NCBI GenBank assembly: GCA_022494885.1
Contig: JAGVSM010000931.1
Span: 1 to 64,000 of the forward strand
Length of the DNA: 64,000 bases
Direction: 5' to 3'
Source of the DNA: Micrasema longulum
Taxonomy: Eukaryota; Arthropoda; Insecta; Trichoptera; Brachycentridae
Position numbers and translations under genes: made by a program. Below the pieces are notes generated by a model. The model was given only the letters and a program-made list of their open reading frames with translations, did not search any database and had not been told where the DNA came from. Of this stretch, positions 11,435-23,400 are shown in pieces (positions within the stretch are counted from its first letter, which is position 1; the number at the start of each line of letters is the position of its first letter).

Positions 11435-14400
11435 CTAAAAAATAAAAAAGGGAATTAGAATAAGTAAAAAAATATAAAATTTATATTTTAGTCATTACTT
11501 AAATGATATATAAACAAAATCTCAGTCTTTTTTTGCACCACAACAGGCCTAGAGGCCCAATCAGAGTCGTGAATAACAGCACAGAACAGAGCCAAGCTTG
11601 AGAAAAACCTAATTCAATTTTTGTGTTCTCACCGGGAATCGAACCCAGAACCTTCCGTGCGTGAGTTAAGCGTCTTCACCACTACGTTGGCGGCCGGTGA
11701 AGACGCTTAACTCACGCACGGAAGGCCGCCGTTTGTCTTTGGTTACAAGTCTTATTATCTTGTTGGAAATATTAGTAAAGTGATCAGAACACATTCCGAA
11801 ATGGAGGGTTAAAATCCTGTTTTGTTTTTCAAAAAAATTTAGATGACTTCAAGCAGGTTTATATTAAAACAGGGTTTTAGTTCAGCATGTTTATTTACAA
11901 ACATAAATTACATCACTTTGATAAGAAGATAAATGATCGCAACAGAGTTGCAGATCAGACTATCACAGTAATGGTGTAGCTACCTCCTCGGGAGCGGAGT
12001 CCTGCTTCCTTTTGGTGGATGAGGACATCATGGGGAGGTCCTGGAAGGAGGTTATGCAGCAGTACGCCTCCCGATCCTCGGCACTGAGGGGAGCGTTCCC
12101 ATCTCGTACCACCAGAACAGTGTTCAGGCCGGCTTCACGAGCTGCTGATGCCTCTGTAATTTTTAAAGGATATTATTGGTACGCATGTATTTAAATTTTT
12201 TTTTTAAATATTTATTTTCTTATGATTTACCAAAATATTTAAATTTGGAGACCATTTTCTTTTAGACATATATAACTATTTTAGAAAATGGGAAACAATT
12301 TGTGGTGAAGCGGGAATTTTTTGATTGAAAATTTATTTATTAACCCTTATGGATTACATTCATTTTACAAAAATAATATATCATTTTTTTATTTTTTTTT
12401 ATTATTTATTGACAATTCTTGATGGAATTCCATTGTAATGATGTAATAACTTATATTTCCATACACACTACATAAACACCACATCTTATACACATCACTC
12501 CATACACCTCACTCCACGCACTACATTTCATACTCACAACAATAAAAACACAATCACTAGTAAATTCACACAAAGCACAAATTCTTCTTACATCTTGTTG
12601 TACTGTTAGATAGTTGTTTCATATATTGTGTTGTGTACGTAATTGGTGCTGTGTTAGGTTTATTTTTTGTTCGTAATATTGTCTAGATTTATATTAACAT
12701 AGCACTGTGTGCACAACATTAAATTTAAACAAATAAACAAAATAAGTTTAAAAAATACTTGGTACACTTCCACTTATTTATTTTGAACAATTAGCGCTTT
12801 CACCCTCTAATGGGCATCTTCAGGCTGGTGAATATTATACAGTGTAAGGGTAATTTATATAAAACTAAATATTATCTTAAGTGTAGGTACATTTAAAAAT
12901 AAGTTGAAAAAGATACAATACGCAATATTGCAATGGAACAGAGTGAGACAAATTATTGAAACATGTGTTGGCGGCGGTGTACTTTAAGAAAATATTCTAT
13001 CATTTGAAATATATTTATTGTTTTATTACAATATACAGGGTCTAACTAAGGGGGCTAATAAGGGTGAGTTGTTAAATTCTATCTGCTGATTTATTAAAAT
13101 TCTATCGCTATTATTTTTTATCTTATTTATTTCTAAAATTTCTAATCTATCCAACTTTTGACCTTTATGTCCTACATGTAAAATTTTTATGTTTTTTGTT
13201 TTATCAAAAGTATGTTTAAATTCATTTAAATGTGATGCATAGTTTGATAAGTCGTTATTTAATCTATGTGAAGCTAAATGTTCTTTCACTCTGTATTTAA
13301 TAGCTCTCCCGCTTTGTCCTATATATGAACCAGGACAAGTACATGTTAGTTCGTATATTCCGCTATTTTCCAATTTGTCGACCTGATCTTTACTATTAAT
13401 TCATGTTTGGCCCAAAGATTTTTTATTACAAAATGAAACTAAAAGATTATTTTTATGTATAACTTGTTTTATTTTATTGCTAGTATTTCCGATATAATTT
13501 AATTTTACCCACTTTTTATTTATGGGTAAAATTACGTAAATGCTACAAATGGACAAGTCGAGATTTATCTAAATTATATTTTTAATGCATGACTTCTCTA
13601 TTTGTAGCAAAAAATGTGTTTTTAGTGAGTAATTCACAAATGGTAATAATTTTAAAGCTACCTAGTTTTAGTAATTACCCCGCAATATATGCGCTTGTGA
13701 ATAATCTTTGTTACGAATTTTTTAAGTACAGGTGAACGTCGTTTTGCGCCGGTTCGATTTACGCCGAATTACAATTGCGCCGGTTGGTGCCGGCGTGGGA
13801 TTCCCCGGTTCGGGCGACACCAGACGACAGTAGGCGCGGCGATTCTAATGGCAGAAACAATTTTACACATTGTTTTATTCTATTACCGTGTATGCGAGCG
13901 GCCTATTGTATGTGTGAAATTGTTTGCGAGTTAGTCTTCGTTTTGTTTTTAAGAAAAATAAAAAGGTATGATTATATTTTTTATTTTATTATTAAAATTA
14001 AAAGAATATTCAAATATTTGTAGTTTATGCTATGATTCTGCAAGAAATGAAATAACAATCAAAGCAAATAAAATTGGATGCAAAAAACTGTAAAAATTAT
14101 ATTTTAGTACGGATGAACTGGTGAGTTAGTATTTATATTATAAAAAATCATTATTTATATCGAGAGATTATTATTTATTTTATAAACGTATTTAAACTGT
14201 ATTTATTAAATACATTTATATTTTATTTTGAATATATATATATGATATATATTGAATAACCATGTTAGATTGTTCCTAGAATTTTGACACGGAACCTAAT
14301 CTTATATCTTCCATTAGATTTGTGTTTGTTTTACGCAGATTTTTTTACGCCGGTGTCTCTCGGAACAGAACCCTGGTGTAAAACGACGTATACCTGTACT

Positions 14401-17400
14401 AAGATGTCAAGTTATACTAAAAATAAAATTGAGGTACAATAAATAATAAATAATTAAACTTTTTAGAATTTCCAAATTTATTTTTACGAGGAAACTTATC
14501 CAGCATGGTTCGTTTTTCAGTACACTTTTTTTTCTCGGTACTGTAAGGAACGTATGAAATAAGGTACCAGTGTATGGGTATCGTACAGGTAGAAGTGTGT
14601 ACCATCACCTTTCCCTTCCCGCACCTAATGGTGCATAGGACACTGCATTGGTAAACCAATCGTACCATATCTTAATAATTTTTGTTGCATGAAGGTCATG
14701 AACTGTCATTGCTCTAATTTTCTTGCCTCTTCTTTCACAGTAGTAGCCGCTCGATTGTGGAATAATCTACCCACTAATGTTAGAGACGCCCCTTCTTTAT
14801 TAACATTTAAGTCAAGATTGAAATGTCACTATCTAAATATTTAAATTGTTCCTTTATCCTTCTTCTTTCCTTCCCATCCCCTCTCCTCTCTTCATAGCAT
14901 AGTGTTATTTTTTTTATAAATGTTTATTTTTGTTAATCTTTGCTTTTTAATTTTTGTATAAAATTGTAAGATTCAATATGTCCATGTATTTATAATTTTC
15001 TCAAACTGAACGGTTTGGGTAGGTAGGAAGAAATTGCCTTAAGGCAATATGTCCACTCTTATATGTATATATATTGTATATGTATATCAAGTGTCAAATA
15101 AATAAATGATCAGTCTTACGCATCAGGTGCCAGGCCAGGGACTATGAAATATTCTAGTGTGAAAACATCCTTTTCAAAAATAAATATTTCATTTCAACCA
15201 TGTCTGGAATCGAATCCGAGACCTCTTGCATGGTAAGCAAAGGCGCTGATTACTACACCACGAGGTCGACGTGCCGAAATGCATATCAATGCATACCTAA
15301 TTACAACCATCTTAGATTCTTACCTTCTACTACATCAGTTAGGAAGACGGCTTCTTCGGGTTGGCAGGCGATCTTGCTCACTATGTTGGTGTAGCTCTGC
15401 GACTCACGCTTGCCCCCGACGGCGGTGTCGAAGTGGTCGTCCATCAGCCCCGCCAGGTCCCCGGCCGTCGAGTGGCGCAGCAAAAGGCGCTGAGCGAGCA
15501 CGGATCCTGAGGAGTAGACGTACAGGCGCTTGCCCATCCCGCGCCACTTCTCCAGGCACGGCTGCACGTCGTCGTACACGCTGGGGAAACGATCATTTCT
15601 TACTGGTGGTTCATTATTACCAGAAATTCCAAATCAACAAACCAGTCATGCTATCTGACAGAGAATTGTTCATTTTACACGGATTGTCCAAATAACATTA
15701 GCTTATGTCTGAGTGGTAAAAATATATTTTTTTAAATTATTATTCTTTGCCCACAGGCACTAACAATATGGGCAATTAAAATTTGAATGCAGATATGTGT
15801 AGATAATAACTTACTGTCCCTTGATGTCTCCCTTGGTATAGCCTTCTTCCCAAATGAGGCCAGAAAGTTGCTTCAGGTGTGTTCCCTTATTATCAATAGA
15901 TATAAGCCACTTGAGATTCCCTGCTACTCCACTAATCTGCTCTTCTTTGGATGATTCCTGAAATTGAAAGAATTTTTAGTAAAAAAAAATGTGAATGAAG
16001 GTTGTGGTCCCCTAGCTAATCTCGGACTCAAGGCTCAAAGGTCCGTGGTTCGAATCCTACTCAACCCCAACTTAATTTCCATCTTCTAATAGTGAGTTAT
16101 TTACAACTCGTTGAAAATGGCCCTCAAAATGAAATATTTGGGTATATCATAAAACGCAAATAAATGTATATATACATTATTTTTTATCGGTAACCGCATA
16201 CTTTCCATGGTTTCATAAAACTACACAGATTTCTAGTATTGTTAAATGAATTATTTGTAGAAATTCCTTTTTTAACATTCTCACAAATAAAAATTGCTTT
16301 TGAGAAAAATAAACTACTTAGAACGACATCAGTACTTCTTCCAAATCAACTTATGATAGAGTGTAGCAATAGGCTTATGGGAAGCCAATAAACCAATCAG
16401 CAGAACTCATCGAAAAGAACTTGTGACGTCACACGGAAAATAATTTCAAAATTACAAAATTTTAGAACATCATCATTCCCTTTCCGCACCTAATGGTTCA
16501 TAGGGCACTGCATTAGCACACCGATTGCAGCGGATCTTGTTTTTTTTTTAAATGTTACATGAAGGTAAGATGATCAGTCTTACGCTTCAGGTACCAGTCC
16601 AAGGACTATGGAATATTCTAGTGCAAATCACTCTTTTAAATAAATATTTCACACCAACTATGTCGGGGATCGAACCCTCTAGCATGGTGGGCAAACTCGT
16701 TAACCATTACACCACCGGGCTGAGAATTTTTCAACAGTTAATACAACAACAAAAAAAAAACCAGTGAATTTGATCACTGTAGTTCATCAGTAGTACAGTA
16801 CATATCTCAATAATATTATAATCTATTTACCTAGATAGACTAGCGGACCCGACGGACATTGTCCTGCCCGAACGTTGGCTTACCTGCTATTAGCTTAGAA
16901 AAATAATTTTCATTGATAAGTAGGTACCTAGGCACTTGTTTATAGTTGAATTTCAAAACATTAAATGAATTTTTTTTTTAAATATGGCATTCTTTTTGCA
17001 AACATAAAACTCCGGTCTTCTCACCAACAGAGGGGTGTACTTATGTAGGAATACGATTTTTTTTTAATGTATTGAATTTAATATTATTTTAGTATTACCA
17101 AAAATCCAGTAAAAAGAAATAAATGGGTAGAAATAATGAGGAATTTAAGGAAAGAATCTGATTGAGATCCACAAAAAACAAATGCTGTTTGTAAACATCC
17201 CAAAACAAACTTTTTTTATACACAAAAAACAACACCTTTCATTTTTTTTGTAAATGCATTCTCCTCGAATGCAACCCTGGTAGAGCGATGAATAAAACAT
17301 TTATGCTCATTATTTTTTTTTTACATATTAGATTTAAGATTTTAATATCTACGAACACGCGCAGCGCAAAGATCTATATTTCTCTGAAAACCGCATGTAA

Positions 17401-20400
17401 ATCGGTTAAGCCGTTTAGGAGTTCGGTGACATCACACGTACAAAGGAATTATACATATAAAGATATATAGATATTTGGTGAAAATTCTTATCTCTTTTAG
17501 TGAAGCAAAGTGTACCTTATCAGGAATAGGTACAGCTCCTTCGACTTCTGCCTTTACATCCAAAATGGCTTGCTGTCTCATCCCCTCCACAGCCTCCTGT
17601 ACTCCCTTCACTTCCCATTTTGCTTCCAGGAAATCCGCTACTTTTTCGGTTGCATACGGGAACAGTTTTTCCTGGAAGAAAATCACATTTTTAACTATCA
17701 TTAAATACAAAAAAAAAACGCTACAATTTTTCATAATTATATATAACGTTATAATTTTTCTTTACCTAAAAAAATCACATAATTTGGGAGAAAATATACA
17801 AAGATTGCAAAAACATACTAAAAATTTTATTTTGAGAAAGGTGTAACATAACTTATGTATTTTTTGCATAATAATAAAAATAAATTTGTGTTCACTGGAA
17901 AACAATTTTATCATTTTTCTGAAGTGTAGAAATAGAAAATAAATACATTTACAAACAATTTGTATATTTAAAATGTAATGAAGAATGGAGACGTTTGGAA
18001 GAGGCCTTTATCTAGCAGTGGAGAGAACAAGGCTGAAGAAGAAGAAAGAAGAAGAAAATGTAATGGCAGATAAAGATATATTTTATTTAAGTAAATGAAC
18101 CAATAAGTTTTTAAGATATAAATAATCTATTTGAATAGCTTTGAAACCGGTCGGTAGGAAAAAAAAAGTGGTTGAAAACTTAAATTTTTTATTATAATCA
18201 ACACAGGGCCCTTGGCCCCATAGAGTTTGGGATACGTTAATATTGTATTTTAATATGTATGTATAAATATATAAATAAATAAATCTATTTTCATTTGCAT
18301 GAATTTATTCACATGCTTTGTTTATCTATGACTTTTTTTACTAAACAGCTGTCAGCTGTGACGTTTACTAAATTGTCAGAATGACAGTTCAAACAGATGT
18401 TTAAAAACCGCCATCTTCTTTACTGTATTATATTTATATTAGTACATACACATAATGTTTACGTGGGTGCATTGACATATTAATACATAGAAATGCCCCG
18501 AGCCTTCAAAAACGATGACACTTAACCCATGCCCAAATGATCAGTCATGCCCAGCGCGTATTTAGTCGTTCTTCTTAGCCGCCACCTGGGCGTGCCGTTT
18601 AAAATCGAAACCAAAATGCCTATTTGTATCATGAAAACGTGTAAAAACCTTTCAGATAAACATTGTAAAAAGGCTTGTGTAACTTTTAATTGGTAAATAT
18701 CTGTTCATGAATGATTAACAAAGCTTAAAGCAATTGATATTTCAATATAAATATTATTTTTTGCAAACGTCAAACTACGCCTAGCGGCGCAATTGCAAAG
18801 CTCTTTTTAGTTACAGGGATGCACTGACAGGAATACGTTTTAAAATATATTAAACGTGAGTTGATATTATCTTTTCGTTCCTAAAAATGCATTGCAAAGA
18901 AATAAATGGGTCTAAATTATAATGAATTTAAGGAAAGAGCCTGATTGGGTTCACTAAAAACCAATTTTAAATGTTAACGTTAAAAATATAATATGCATTC
19001 TCGATTAATGCAGCCCTGATATAAATAAACAGTACTTAGGAACTATGGATAAGTTTTTGTGTCACTATTTTTTTTAATATTTTACTATAAAGGGCATGTC
19101 TATGTATTATATGTCGATGCGTAATATTGCGTAGGTGAATTTTCCATATTTTTATGACAAAAAATGCCCTCATTTTTGTTCCAAACTGTCTATGTTACTG
19201 CAGTCTTTTTTTTTTTAGATTATTAAAAAAGATAATTTGTAATTTTATTTCTTTTCAGTGTAATTTTTGTTGTTCGGCTGTTAGGCTTCGTATATTTTGC
19301 TTGTAAAAAATGCCTGCAAAAACATCGCAAAATTATGTGATGTGCGTAACCGGATTCCTCATAATTATCCCAAAAATTCAAACAGTATACAGCGAAATGA
19401 ATTAAATAAGCGGCAATATAATGGATGTGTACAATCGATAAAAAACATGTTAGGAAGAGCCAATCAGCTGTTTTAATAATAATAATCTAGTAAACATAAC
19501 ACCAAGGTCACCGTCCGTACATTATTGTTGTATGTATGCGTTGGGTCCATGGCCTTTGGTCAACGTCGAATCTAAAGTGCCAGCGTGTACAATAATATTC
19601 ATTTGGTAATATTTACTTGGGTGTATCATTTCATTTATTTATTCAGATATAAAGAACATTACAGAAAAAGACCCAATTCATTCTCAATACAATGATATAT
19701 AGTATTATATTGTGAGAACACAGAAAAAGTGTATTGTGGAAGCGAGCAAGCCATGTATAAATACATATATATTACGGTCAAAGCACCAATGAATGGCCGT
19801 TTAAGGTTCAGCTTGTAGTGAAATCGACATTAAAGGTATAAATTTCATTATTTAAGCGTACAAAATAAAAGAAAACAATAAAAAACACATTAATTTTTCT
19901 AAATACTTTAACCTTTTTATTGAAATACGAGTATTACGATTATAATTAATGTTATTCTAAAAAAATAGCAGAATCACCAGTGAATGACCACTACTACCCC
20001 AGTAAAAATAATACTCAAATTTAGTTACATCATAACATTATAAAACACCCTAACACATTAGAATATGGATATATTCAAATAATTGCATAAGAATAGCGTC
20101 AAATAAAACACTTACCACACATTTCCTTATAAAAACACTATCAATCTCAGAACAATAACGGGAAGACGCACTATTACCTTTTGACAACTCACAGTTCAAA
20201 ACTGATAGATTTGTTTCTAACCAAAAGATGTGTCCGCCTACTGCTTTTGTCATAGTTTCTAGTGTTAAAAGTTTTTTGTGTTAAAAGTTTGTTTTATTAA
20301 CCAATTGTCATTTACTAGGGGGTGGTCATTTACTGGTGCATTGACCCTGTACAATATTATATCCCGGGTCGGGGTGTTGTCATTTTCAGATACAGCAAAA

Positions 20401-23400
20401 ACAAAGCTTAAAAAAACGCACGATAGATGCACAAATGTCGAGATCCGTGCATTATGTAAGGCTGAGATAAGCACTATCGACAAAATCAAGAAATGAGCTT
20501 TGCGTTGGTTCGGACATGCAGAGCGAATGGACCGCGAAAGAACGTCTGAAAAAAAATTTACGATGCGAATGTTGATGGATGCAGAAATAGAGGAAGATCG
20601 AGAAAGGCATGGCATGACAAAATTCAACACACTCTTGAAGATGGACATGTCAAAAGTCGGAATAATCGGCGCGCGTGCGTGAGAAGATGTATGAATGTAG
20701 AGGAAGCTAGATCTGTATGGAAAGACAGAGTAATATAGCGTTCTATGCTCTGTGTCTTACCTTACGGGGAAACGGCGGGATAGTTTGTTTATATTTTTTT
20801 TTATAACAAGAATGTAACAAATATTTTAGAAATTAGTGGAATTACGTTGAGATCACAGTACCGACAATCTAAAAGATCATACAACCAACAGCGCCCTTTA
20901 GGTGAATATCACGAATATGACGCTGTATGATTATTAAAAACATATTGCGATTCAGAGTCGTGAGATAGAAAGACTTCATATCGTGCAATTTTTGAGAAAA
21001 GAAAAATAAAATAAAATATTTAAACCAAATACTATTATTATTTATTAAATAATCCAAAACCATAGGCATTGATTTATAGCAGAGATAAATGTTTATATTT
21101 TATATTTATTATGATACGGGAAAAACAAAATAAGGGATTCAATTATTCATTATAGGTAGGAGAGAGCGGGGTCTAAAGTAACACGGGTCCAAAGCAATAA
21201 CAATAACAAATAGTTTGTACACTGTAATCAAGCACTACACCTCGCAATTATCTAGTTTACTGTGTCGCGAAGCGCACGTTTAATATAAAGCAATATCCGT
21301 GATTTTCCGTTTGCGTTTCATGTAAGCATTTAGTTTTTTCTTATGTTTTAGATAAAGTGGTTAAAAATAGATGTAATCAATTGAATTTTGAATTAATGTC
21401 TTACGTAAATGAAGTGGTTTTTCACGTCAGTAAATGGATTGAAGATATTCTTTTTGATTTCTGTAATATTTGAGACAAAACTTGAAAAACGTATTTGGAG
21501 TCCGAAGTAACAAAATTATTAACTCCAAGAAAGTAGAAATAATGACAAAGGGAATGTCGTGGAGGATTGTTTCTACGAAAAGGAGTGCTTTTGCTTAATA
21601 TGTATGGAACCATAATAAACCAGTCGTCAAAGAGAAGAGTGCGAAGAATGTATTTATTGCAAAAGATGGACTCACGTATGTCACAATGAGGAACATCAGC
21701 GCTACGGGAAATTAGATACAAAAAAGTTTTATTGCGCGCGGTAGACATGGCATTAAATTGTAAGGCAAAGTTTCTTGAAAATGTACGAAAAGAATAATAA
21801 AAAATATTTAAATAAAAACGAACTACTTTGAACGACGTCACTAGTTCATATGAATTAACTAATGATAATAGAGCTGTGAAAGATATCCGGTTTACATACC
21901 GTAAACGGACCAATTGGCAAAACTGACATATTAAATGGAAGAGAACCTCTGATGTCACATGCGGAGTAATTTCAGAAACACAAACTTTAAAAAATCATAG
22001 CGCTGATAATACGATAAATATAAATGAAAAGAAAAATTGTCTTAGTTATGTAGTCTATTAACAAAATAATAATAATACAATTTAAAAAAAAACACTGAAC
22101 TTCCTCATTGTGAATGTGAATATTTTAAATTGTTTGTTGTTTCTGAGAATTAAATTTGTGATTGTATTTTTTTCTTCTTTTAGATTCGGTTAATACTCGT
22201 CACGTTACTTCTGAATCCACTGTGTTACTTTAGACCCCGATAGGATAGCGTGGTCCAAAGTAACACTAGACAAGTCTCCGAAAATCCTCAATAGTTTCCA
22301 AATTATCATGAGCAGGCAACAATTTAATATATTAAATTATAGATAAATATGCACAGTTCCTGTTTTAATGAGTTTTAGTCTATAGTCAGAAGATTTGGCA
22401 CAATGAGCACACATTTCAAAAATGTTACTTCGGACCCCACCCGAGTAAAATATCTATAAATAAATGTATTTTTAATGATTATACCTACCCATTACCACTG
22501 CTAATTAAAAACGGTTCGAACTTAATTATATTGCGGTGAAGCATAGAAACAGTAATGGTTCATTCTATTTATAGAGACTACCATTACCGAGAGCCGCCGC
22601 AGCCGGTCTACAGCAGTACAGCTACATGGTCGATAGTCGATGGAGTTGGAGTCTACAGTCCGTAATATACTTACCCATGGGTGGTAAGTGCAAGTAGTAA
22701 TGGACGCAGGTTGTAGCTGTACACGAAGTTATGCACATTATGAATTCATTTGTGCAAAACAAAAACAGTGGAAGAATTTTTAGCGAGAGGAAAAGTTTCC
22801 CACGCGTTATTACATACAGTCAGGCAAAAAACACATATTAAAAAAAAAACTGGTTCGTTGACTTAAAAAATGCATTCTTTAAAAATCTACAATTTACAAT
22901 AATAATAATTATGGATAACTTATATGGCGCCATTTTCGTAATATAATACCTCAAGGGCGCTTTACAAAGTGATTATTTAAAGATATAAATTTGATTTTAA
23001 CTTTTTAATTTAAGAAAAATAATGCACTTTGTCACCACATGCAAATAATGTATTCAAATGATTTAGAGGACAAGTGGGTTTTAAGTTTCTTCCGAAACAT
23101 CAGTTCACTCTCAGTTTCGGACCTCGGCTGGGAGAGCGTTCCATGCCGTAGCAAATGCGCGTTCGCCAAATTTAGTGCGCTGTTTGCGTAGAGGTATAAT
23201 AACCTTTCCTTTCGACGTTGATGAAGCTGATCTAAGCGTAAGACGTCTGTCAGCTAGTTCATCTGGAATGCAGAGTTCTCTTAGATATTCTGGAGCAGAG
23301 TTGTGCAGTGACTTTTACATAAGCCAACAGAGTTTGTATTCCACCCTATGTGGTAAACGTAGCCAGTGTAATTCCCGAAGTAGTGGGGTGATATGACTGA

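Noticed and set aside
10068..11458. Several plus-strand ORFs of 107-177 codons opposite the phosphatase tail
   Set aside because: Ser- and Phe-rich mirror images of the Glu/Lys-rich coding strand. The minus strand has in-phase splice joins to a recognisable enzyme.
12012..12194. Plus-strand 60-codon ORF
   Set aside because: It overlaps phosphatase exon 5 on the opposite strand and has no independent support.
13775..14023. 82-codon ORF as a possible transposase in the CAGGT-ended element
   Set aside because: No DDE or HTH-like motif, and the second half is a low-complexity Ile/Lys/Phe-rich AT stretch.
20050..20253. Candidate first exon of a gene upstream of the phosphatase
   Set aside because: I tested it as a source of the HAD motif I exon. 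It lacks DxEGT and lies inside an inverted-repeat element; the true exon is at 39042-39140.
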